Under the pieces are notes generated by a model that did not search any database, had not been told where the DNA came from, and was given only the letters and a program-made list of their open reading frames with translations. The translations under genes and the position numbers were made by a program. DNA of 26,898 bases from Bacillota bacterium (lineage in GTDB: Bacteria; Bacillota; Clostridia; Lachnospirales; Lachnospiraceae): contig JAEZPG010000006.1 of assembly GCA_023413555.1 (NCBI GenBank), forward strand, positions 1 to 26,898, in the 5' to 3' direction. Positions 1 through 5,391 of this stretch are shown one piece after another. The first letter of the stretch is position 1. Each line of letters begins with the position of its first letter.

Positions 1-53
1 CCTCCTATGTAATATTTGTGGTTGGCGAACCGAAAATATTATATCATAGGAGG
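1..53. repeat. Long imperfect hairpin at left edge
   Basis: CCTCCTATG at 1-9 pairs with CATAGGAGG at 45-53, and AATATTT at 11-17 pairs with AAATATT at 34-40. The apical part contains a further GGTT (20-23)/AACC (28-31) stem around GGCG. The two outer stems are separated by a small asymmetric bulge. It lies beside a second hairpin at 84-104. Such nested palindromes occur at ends of IS200/IS605-type or other palindrome-associated elements, but no transposase is visible because the window starts here. It could equally be a transcript-end structure for a gene outside the window. Confidence 0.5.
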
Positions 54-83
54 TTTTATACTTGAAGCTAAAGCTAACTGGGG

Positions 84-112
84 ACCACCTGCATAGCAGG
101 TGGTTTATTTTT
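84..112 (+). terminator. Hairpin with T-rich tail
   Basis: A 9-bp perfect stem, ACCACCTGC (84-92) and GCAGGTGGT (96-104), has a 3-nt ATA loop and is followed by TTATTTTTA. This is the shape of an intrinsic terminator read on the plus strand, ending a transcript that enters from the left. It might instead be the terminal hairpin of a small mobile element. Confidence 0.55.
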
Positions 113-129
113 ATGCCATCACAATAATA

Positions 130-162
130 CTGGAGGCTTCCTTTTCTTTAGGAAGCCTCCAG
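130..162. terminator. 12-bp hairpin downstream of degV
   Basis: CTGGAGGCTTCC (130-141) and GGAAGCCTCCAG (151-162) form a perfect 12-bp stem with a 9-nt loop. It sits 20 nt past the degV stop codon. The tail read on the minus strand is only moderately T-rich (TATTATTGT), so it is a probable degV terminator, perhaps bidirectional. Confidence 0.6.
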
Positions 163-182
163 AAATATAGACACTTTTTAAT

Positions 183-1019
183 TTAATAACAAACTATAAT
201 TCCACCATCATTAGCATAAAGTGTACTAACTCCGGCAGTTCCAGTGATAATACAATCTTTAAATGGCAGTCTGGATAAAATCTCATTCTTCACAAATAAT
301 GCCCTCTCATAATTGTTACAATGAGCGATTCCTAAGATACGGCTGGTCACGTCAAAAGCATCCTTTTCTATGATATCTGCCATTAACTTCAGCGCCTTCT
401 TAATCCCCCTTGTCTGATCCACTTTCACAATATCACCATCATTGGTAGCACCCATAACAGGCTTAATATTAAGTGCATTTGCTAAAATTGCCTTTATATT
501 GGAAAGCCTTCCATTCTTACGAAGGGTTTCTAAGGATTCCAGCACAAACTTAGTCTGTAGTTCATCTCTGTACTTACGAGCTAGGGTCACTACATCAAGA
601 AATGATTTGCCAGCTGCAATTAATTCCCTAATCTTCATAACAATCAGTGTTTGTCCCACAGAGGCAGAACAGCTGTTAATAATCTCAATATTCTTTGCTG
701 GATGCTCCTCTAGGTACAGTCGTTTTGCTAACTCTGCACTATTGTATGAACCACTTAAATTGGCGGATAAGGTTACCACATAAATGTCCCCTTCACAGTC
801 ATATAGTTTCATAAATGCTTCCGGAGCAGGACAGGATGACTTAGTGCTTTTAGAGCTTTCATTTACCGCTCTGATAAATGCAGCCTGATCAAAAGTCTCA
901 TCATCTATATATTCAATTCCATCAATTTCTAATGTTAGAGGTACTAATTTTATATGCTCATCTTTCTTTAATTCTTCTGTTAAATCTGTACAGCTATCTC
1001 CAATAATTCTGTAATTCAT
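183..1019 (-). CDS. DegV family fatty-acid-binding protein
   Basis: A 278-aa protein of usual DegV length. DegV/FakB proteins bind a fatty acid in a buried cleft and, in bacteria with FakA, present it for phosphorylation. Typical motifs are visible: DSCTD near residues 8-12, the Thr/Ser-rich SSCPAPE near 61-67, and TLSANLSGSYNSA near 83-95, which line the lipid site in the family. The ATG start is preceded by GGAGGG about 6 nt upstream. No fakA lies in the window, so the partner kinase must be elsewhere, and the lipid ligand cannot be told from sequence. It appears monocistronic, with its own promoter and a terminator hairpin at 130-162. Confidence 0.9.
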   Translation of the reverse strand: MNYRIIGDSCTDLTEELKKDEHIKLVPLTLEIDGIEYIDDETFDQAAFIRAVNESSKSTKSSCPAPEAFMKLYDCEGDIYVVTLSANLSGSYNSAELAKRLYLEEHPAKNIEIINSCSASVGQTLIVMKIRELIAAGKSFLDVVTLARKYRDELQTKFVLESLETLRKNGRLSNIKAILANALNIKPVMGATNDGDIVKVDQTRGIKKALKLMADIIEKDAFDVTSRILGIAHCNNYERALFVKNEILSRLPFKDCIITGTAGVSTLYANDGGIIVCY

Positions 1020-1068
1020 AATAACCCTCCAAAAATATCATTGTATGTCGTGGCTTTCAATACTACAT

Positions 1069-1097
1069 ATGATAGCATAATTTACGAAGTTTGAAAA
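1069..1097 (-). promoter_or_regulatory. Probable degV promoter
   Basis: On the minus strand TTTTCA (1097-1092) is followed after 17 bp by TATCAT (1074-1069), with a TG one base upstream of the -10 box (extended -10). This puts the transcription start about 45 nt before the degV ATG. Confidence 0.45.
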
Positions 1098-1210
1098 GAT
1101 ATTTTTATTATTTTCTCAATTATATTATCTTTTTCTTTCTCACTCTAAATATTATTTTGTACTGATTTTATACTTCACTTTCATATACTTTTAAAAAACG
1201 GAGGACTAGC

Positions 1211-1339
1211 ATGGATCTATATCCTATTACGCTGGAGGATTGCCTTTGGATGTATTATTCCTGGAATTTTGTAACCGTTATAAACAATGGCGTTATCACT
1301 GCTTTTATTCGTGAAGTTAGTACTGATTTTTACAAATAA
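1211..1339 (+). CDS. Small hypothetical protein, 42 aa
   Basis: An ATG-to-TAA reading frame of 43 codons is preceded by GGAGG six bases upstream (AACGGAGGACTAGC before ATG), a near-ideal ribosome-binding site. The product starts MDLYPITLEDCLWMYY, contains VINNGVITAF in the middle and ends TDFYK. It is acidic at the N-terminus and rich in aromatic residues (3 Phe, 4 Tyr, 2 Trp), with no convincing transmembrane segment. It lies between two minus-strand genes and ends just before the hairpin at 1345-1375, which could terminate it. I do not recognise the family. The strong RBS, well-placed stop and terminator argue for a real gene; the short length is the main doubt. Confidence 0.6.
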   Translation: MDLYPITLEDCLWMYYSWNFVTVINNGVITAFIREVSTDFYK

Positions 1340-1344
1340 CAGAA

Positions 1345-1375
1345 AAGGTGTGCCACTCTACTTGTGACACACCTT
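1345..1375. terminator. Terminator between small ORF and htpG
   Basis: AAGGTGTGCCAC (1345-1356) pairs with GTGACACACCTT (1364-1375) around a 7-nt loop, with one non-Watson-Crick position that becomes a G-U pair in minus-strand RNA. Read on the minus strand the stem is followed by TTCTGTTATTTGT, fitting htpG termination. It also lies 6 nt past the stop of the plus-strand small ORF. Confidence 0.7.
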
Positions 1376-1381
1376 ATAGAT

Positions 1382-3412
1382 CTATTTGGCAAGCATATTC
1401 ATAATGTCATTACTACGCTTAATAAACTTCGTCATAGCTGCAGCATCTAATGGTTTGTGGCTAATTAAGGCCAGATCATAAAGTTGTTCACAGAATAGAT
1501 CTGTCTTTTCCTCGTCTTTATGATCAAACACATACTGCACCAAGGAGTTATTTACGTTTAGTACAAGCGTTTCCCCTCCACCAAACATATCAGCTCCACC
1601 ACCGTACATGCTGTACATCTTCATCATATCCTGCATTCTTCTTGTATCCTCAGACAAAGTAATCATAGAGGAAACTTCAGCATTCTTTAACTTCTCAACT
1701 TTTACCTCTAATTTTTCCTTTCCAAGAACTTTGCGAAACTTCTCAGTCAAAGCTTCTGTCTTTGTCTTTAAGCTTTCTTCATCTTCCTTAGTTACCTCTT
1801 CTTTAAAGCTTTCTGTTACATCAGCATCAATTCTCATGAATTTGATATCTTCCTTCGCCTGCTCTAATTGAGAGATAAATGGCTGGTCGATATTATGCGT
1901 AAGAATAACAGCATCTAAACCATTTTCCTTAAACATATTGATATACTGACTCTGCTGTTGCTCATCTGTAACATAGTACACAGTATCCTTAACTGGTTCA
2001 GCTTTATCTTTGGCTTCTTCCGTCTTGGCTTCTTCCGTCTTAACTTCTTCTGCCCCTGTGTCCTCAGTATTTACTTCTCCTGAATCCTTCTTTGCAGCTT
2101 CTACATACTCAGGTAAGGTGATATATTTGCCTTCCAGGTTCTTAAAGATAATAAAGTCTTTCATCTTATCTCTAAACTTCTCATCCTTTAAGCAGCCATA
2201 TTTGATAAATGGATTGATGTCATCCCAGTATTTCTCATAGTTTTCACGTTCTACCTTGTACATTCCTACTAGCTTGTCTGCGACTTTCTTGGAAATGTAC
2301 TCACTGATTTTCTTTACAAAACCATCATTCTGAAGAGCACTTCTGGACACGTTAAGAGGAAGGTCTGGACAATCAATAACACCCTTAAGAAGCATTAAAA
2401 ACTCAGGAATTACTTCTTTGATGTTATCTGCGATAAATACCTGGTTGTTATATAGCTTAATAGTTCCTTCAATGGAATCATATTCCGTATTAATCTTAGG
2501 GAAATAAAGAATCCCCTTTAAGTTAAATGGATAATCCATATTCAGATGAATCCAGAATAAAGGTTCTTTGTAATCATGAAATACATGACGATAGAATTCC
2601 TTGTATTCCTCTTCTGTACAATCATTTGGATGCTTGGTCCAAAGTGGAGTTGGGTTGTTGATTGGTTCTGGCTTCTTTGGTTCTTTCTTTTCTGATTTTT
2701 CAGTCGCATTGCCCTCTTCATCTACCTCTGCATCTATCACCTCATCCTTAGGCTCTTCCTTAGGCTCCTCTACCTTTGCATTGGCATTAGTAAAGTAGAT
2801 TTCAACTGGCATAAAGGAACAGTATTTGTCCAATACTTCCTTTGCACGATATTCGTTACAGAATTCATAACTATCTTCATTAAGATATAATGTAATGGTA
2901 GTACCAATAGTCTCTTTATCGGAATCATCCATTATGAATTCGGTACCGCCATCAGACTCCCAATATACTGCTTTCGCATCCTCTTTATATGACTTAGTAT
3001 CGATGGTAACTTTATCTGCCACCATAAAAGCGGAATAGAAACCTAAACCAAAATGTCCGATAATCTGGTCTTCGTTCGTCTTATCCTTATATTTAGCAAG
3101 AAATGCTTCTGCTCCGGAGAAAGCAATCTGATTAATATACTCCTGCACCTCTTCTTCGGTCATACCAATACCGTTATCGCTAAAAGAAATCGTCTTCTTT
3201 TCAGGATTTACCACCACGTCTATACGGAATGCATGATCGTCAGGGAAGGATACCTCTCCAATCACCTCTAATTTCTTCAGCTTGGTAATCGCGTCACAAC
3301 CATTGGATACTAATTCTCGTATAAAGATATCATGGTCACTATACAACCATTTTTTTATGATAGGAAAAATATTGTCAGAGTGAATAGATAAACTTCCTTG
3401 TAGTCTGCTCAT
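1382..3412 (-). CDS. htpG: Molecular chaperone HtpG (Hsp90)
   Basis: A 676-aa cytosolic ATP-dependent chaperone. The GHKL ATPase domain shows ELVSNGCDA (E33, N37, D40), DNGIGM (79-84) and GHFGLGFYSAF near 119-129. The middle domain has the conserved LNVSRSALQ stretch. I start at ATG 3412, not at an ATG 14 codons upstream, because AAGGAG lies 9 nt before it and the product then begins MSRLQGSLSIHS, as usual for clostridial HtpG. It is longer than the roughly 620-630 aa of many bacterial HtpGs because of two Glu/Lys-rich insertions: residues about 213-251 between the N and middle domains, and about 442-475 in the middle domain. A CIRCE operator and a sigma-A promoter lie upstream. Confidence 0.96.
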   Translation of the reverse strand: MSRLQGSLSIHSDNIFPIIKKWLYSDHDIFIRELVSNGCDAITKLKKLEVIGEVSFPDDHAFRIDVVVNPEKKTISFSDNGIGMTEEEVQEYINQIAFSGAEAFLAKYKDKTNEDQIIGHFGLGFYSAFMVADKVTIDTKSYKEDAKAVYWESDGGTEFIMDDSDKETIGTTITLYLNEDSYEFCNEYRAKEVLDKYCSFMPVEIYFTNANAKVEEPKEEPKDEVIDAEVDEEGNATEKSEKKEPKKPEPINNPTPLWTKHPNDCTEEEYKEFYRHVFHDYKEPLFWIHLNMDYPFNLKGILYFPKINTEYDSIEGTIKLYNNQVFIADNIKEVIPEFLMLLKGVIDCPDLPLNVSRSALQNDGFVKKISEYISKKVADKLVGMYKVERENYEKYWDDINPFIKYGCLKDEKFRDKMKDFIIFKNLEGKYITLPEYVEAAKKDSGEVNTEDTGAEEVKTEEAKTEEAKDKAEPVKDTVYYVTDEQQQSQYINMFKENGLDAVILTHNIDQPFISQLEQAKEDIKFMRIDADVTESFKEEVTKEDEESLKTKTEALTEKFRKVLGKEKLEVKVEKLKNAEVSSMITLSEDTRRMQDMMKMYSMYGGGADMFGGGETLVLNVNNSLVQYVFDHKDEEKTDLFCEQLYDLALISHKPLDAAAMTKFIKRSNDIMNMLAK
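2012..2041. repeat. Tandem 15-bp repeat inside htpG
   Basis: GGCTTCTTCCGTCTT occurs twice in perfect tandem (2012-2026, 2027-2041) and a degenerate third copy follows. On the coding strand it encodes the repeating KTEEA pentapeptide of the second acidic insertion of HtpG. Slippage at such repeats could vary the linker length in steps of five residues without breaking the frame. Confidence 0.8.
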
Positions 3413-3477
3413 TAATAATCGCTCCTTTTCTTGTATATGATTGTTGGAAAACACCTTCTGTTTTCCGGCTATCTATT

Positions 3478-3506
3478 ATATTAATACTTACCCTATCCCT
3501 TGTCAA
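3478..3506 (-). promoter_or_regulatory. htpG promoter
   Basis: On the minus strand a consensus -35 box TTGACA (3506-3501) is followed after exactly 17 bp by TAATAT (3483-3478). The CIRCE operator ends only 7 bp upstream of the -35 box, so HrcA bound there would interfere with RNA polymerase. Confidence 0.7.
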
Positions 3507-3513
3507 GATAAAA

Positions 3514-3540
3514 TTAGCACTCATTCAGTGTGAGTGCTAA
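3514..3540. promoter_or_regulatory. CIRCE operator (HrcA binding site)
   Basis: TTAGCACTC (3514-3522), nine bases, then GAGTGCTAA (3532-3540) is a perfect match to the CIRCE consensus. HrcA represses class I heat-shock genes through this site, usually groESL and dnaK operons. Here it controls htpG, which in Bacillus subtilis is not in the HrcA regulon. Confidence 0.95.
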
Positions 3541-3577
3541 TAAAGATTTGTATTTAATATTTTGTTAAGTTTCTACC

Positions 3578-4075
3578 TTATTCCTCTATATAAACAATTT
3601 GCGCCTTGTGAAAGAACTGTTTGATAGCATCATCCCAATAATGCTCTAGGCTCTTATCCATCGAAAATAGTTTTAAACTACTTCCCGTAATAACATATAG
3701 CCCCTTGCTGTCATAACGCAGATTCAAATACAGTCCATTTACATCTGCAGGAGCAATGGCTAAACCACTATTTTGTAACAGGCTTACAAGTTGTTCCTGG
3801 TTGATTTGAAATACAATTTTCATAGAAAGCGGTGTTCTGCTTCCCTTAATAAATTGATAGGCTACTGGCTTTATCTCGCTCCATTTACCATAGATACGTC
3901 CATGAAGTTCTGCCTCCTCATCTGTAGAATACCATGCTTTATTCAGCCTGCCATCTAGATGAAGGGAAGTAGCAGTATCTATATCCATCTCATTCACTAA
4001 AAAATTATCAAATAAAGAATGAACTAGTAACTGGGACATCATGATTTTAACATCCTGAATCTGTAGTGCAATCAT
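3578..4075 (-). CDS. DUF5721-like hypothetical protein
   Basis: A 165-aa soluble protein without signal peptide or membrane segment. It starts MIALQIQDVKIMMSQLLVHS and ends with an acidic IVYIEE. The length and opening (a MIAL..ID/QDVK..M start, then a phrase of the type LHLDGRLNKAWYS) resemble, from memory, the DUF5721 family of clostridia, which has no known function. It is transcribed toward htpG but separated from it by the CIRCE operator, so it likely ends before htpG. A good promoter (TTGCAA-17-TACAAT) lies upstream, and a weak RBS (AAAGG) precedes the ATG. The family name is the least certain part; the coding call is firm. Confidence 0.7.
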   Translation of the reverse strand: MIALQIQDVKIMMSQLLVHSLFDNFLVNEMDIDTATSLHLDGRLNKAWYSTDEEAELHGRIYGKWSEIKPVAYQFIKGSRTPLSMKIVFQINQEQLVSLLQNSGLAIAPADVNGLYLNLRYDSKGLYVITGSSLKLFSMDKSLEHYWDDAIKQFFHKAQIVYIEE

Positions 4076-4115
4076 ATTATTATTGTACCTTTCTTCCTCT
4101 ATTCTTACTCCATCT

Positions 4116-4144
4116 ATTGTAGAATATTATGTCTCAATTTGCAA
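4116..4144 (-). promoter_or_regulatory. Promoter for the DUF5721-like gene
   Basis: On the minus strand TTGCAA (4144-4139), a 17-bp spacer, then TACAAT (4121-4116). TTGCAA is a palindrome and may also serve as the -35 box of the divergent 67-aa gene, with TTTAAT (4162-4167) 17 bp away on the plus strand. Confidence 0.45.
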
Positions 4145-4188
4145 ATACTATGGGAGTGATATTTAATGATTTTAAGGAGGAAATACAC

Positions 4189-4392
4189 ATGTCTTACTAC
4201 TCTGGAAAAAGTAGATCTTATCGGTTCCCAGGCCATGAGAGTGTTTTAAGCTATGAGAAAGATCACTATATGTACTGCCCTCCTGCAGACACCTTTACTT
4301 CCATGGATGGATTCTCCTATGATTCCTATGGATCATTTTCCATTCCTATGCCAACTACTTATTCTGAGAAAGACTATTCTCAGATGCTTTAG
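4189..4392 (+). CDS. Tyr/Ser-rich small hypothetical protein, 67 aa
   Basis: The ATG at 4189 is chosen over one 60 nt upstream because it is preceded by a perfect AAGGAGG eight bases away. The 67-aa product has about ten Tyr and twelve Ser residues, with segments such as MSYYSGKSRSYRF, GFSYDSYGSFSIP and TTYSEKDYSQ. It has no signal peptide and no hydrophobic helix. The composition suggests an extended or disordered protein, somewhat like small clostridial spore or coat-associated polypeptides, but that is only a compositional resemblance. A hairpin (4393-4418) follows the stop directly. I do not recognise the family. Confidence 0.65.
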   Translation: MSYYSGKSRSYRFPGHESVLSYEKDHYMYCPPADTFTSMDGFSYDSYGSFSIPMPTTYSEKDYSQML

Positions 4393-4418
4393 GGAAAGAG
4401 TATTTTTATTCTCTTTCC
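4393..4418 (+). terminator. Terminator-like hairpin after the 67-aa gene
   Basis: GGAAAGAG (4393-4400) and CTCTTTCC (4411-4418) form a perfect 8-bp stem with an A/T-only 10-nt loop, immediately after the stop codon. The downstream T-tract is poor, so termination efficiency is uncertain. Confidence 0.5.
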
Positions 4419-4607
4419 TATCATCACCATATTTACGAACAAATTCGGTAAGATTCAAATCATGACGTAATCTCTACGGATAAGGTCTGTCATATCTCAT
4501 AATCAAAATCTCCCTTAGTAAAGTGGAAATATCATCCTAACGGAGTGATTCATTAGGTCCTTTGTGACATAAATACCAATTATCTCAGAATATGATATTA
4601 CAGACTC

Positions 4608-4637
4608 ATAGATGGAAAGAACAGAAGATCCATCTAT
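4608..4637 (-). terminator. Inverted repeat just after the traX-like gene
   Basis: ATAGATGGA (4608-4616) and TCCATCTAT (4629-4637) form a perfect 9-bp inverted repeat beginning 3 nt past the stop of the minus-strand TraX-like gene. There is no clear T-run, so it may be an mRNA 3'-end stabiliser or a weak terminator. The rest of 4419-4607 holds no supported gene. Confidence 0.4.
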
Positions 4638-4639
4638 TC

Positions 4640-5368
4640 TTACCATGTAAAATATTCTGTTGGCATATGACCATATAACCAGACATAGATTCCTGTAATC
4701 ATTGCCAGATGAAGTGGATAATATGTGTAAAACAGGTACTTGACCTTTGGACCTAATTTGCCATTGTAGCAAGCAATAATCGGTACCGCAAGGGCACTAA
4801 ACATCTGTATATTATTAGCTCCACAAAATAACAGGTTCAGCACGACAAGAATCAAAAAAATCTGCAGATTTCTTCCTCGATACAAATAAAATGTTACGAT
4901 ATAGATAATACCCAATTCTGCATAGTCGACATTTGCAAAGTGTGCCACTACACCTACTGCCACTAGTATACTGGTGATTGCAAATGTATTCTGCCCTCTT
5001 TTTATTCTTGTAACGTCTATTGCATAGATAGCAATTAAGCCTAAAAACAAGGTAAAGAATATATTTTGCATAGCCCAAAGATTACCAGTACGGTTAAATA
5101 ACAAATCAAAGGGTAGTTCCGAGATGAAAGCAAAAAGAAAAAGTCTAACTAGGTATTTTTTTATATTTCTAGTATAAAAGAAACCCTCAACAATAAGGAA
5201 GCAAAAAATAGGAAAGGCCAATCTACCTAACACTCTCATGTACTCAAAACTTCCTATATTGGCATTGGGGAATAATGCTGCTCCAACATGATCAATTGTC
5301 ATGGATAGTATGGCAATGAGTTTCAGATGGAAGGAAGTCAGTACCCCTTTTCCTTTCACTTCTGACAT
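4640..5368 (-). CDS. TraX family membrane protein
   Basis: A 242-aa polytopic membrane protein with about seven or eight hydrophobic segments. It opens with LKLIAILSMTIDHVGA, the TraX-family signature containing a conserved Asp-His near residue 26, and continues with MRVLGRLAFPIFCFLIVEGF. F-plasmid TraX N-acetylates pilin; chromosomal homologues in Firmicutes are assumed to be membrane acyltransferases of unknown substrate. GGAGG lies 10 nt before the ATG, and the start is only 23 nt after the stop of the GH13-like gene, so the two are probably co-transcribed. No conjugation genes are nearby, so a pilin role is unlikely here. Confidence 0.85.
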   Translation of the reverse strand: MSEVKGKGVLTSFHLKLIAILSMTIDHVGAALFPNANIGSFEYMRVLGRLAFPIFCFLIVEGFFYTRNIKKYLVRLFLFAFISELPFDLLFNRTGNLWAMQNIFFTLFLGLIAIYAIDVTRIKRGQNTFAITSILVAVGVVAHFANVDYAELGIIYIVTFYLYRGRNLQIFLILVVLNLLFCGANNIQMFSALAVPIIACYNGKLGPKVKYLFYTYYPLHLAMITGIYVWLYGHMPTEYFTW

Positions 5369-5391
5369 TAGGCTAATTCCTCCTTGTTACA

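Noticed and set aside
1608..2798. Plus-strand frames antisense to htpG
   Set aside because: Ser/Phe-rich translations are what one expects opposite a Glu/Lys-rich gene. They have no RBS, and htpG is unambiguous on the other strand.
4515..4772. 85-aa minus-strand frame overlapping the end of the traX-like gene
   Set aside because: Most of it lies inside the TraX-like coding region in another frame, with no RBS and no family resemblance.
4640..5368. Conjugation locus suggested by the TraX-like gene
   Set aside because: No relaxase, pilin, VirB/Tra ATPase or oriT-like sequence is nearby; chromosomal TraX homologues are common in Firmicutes.
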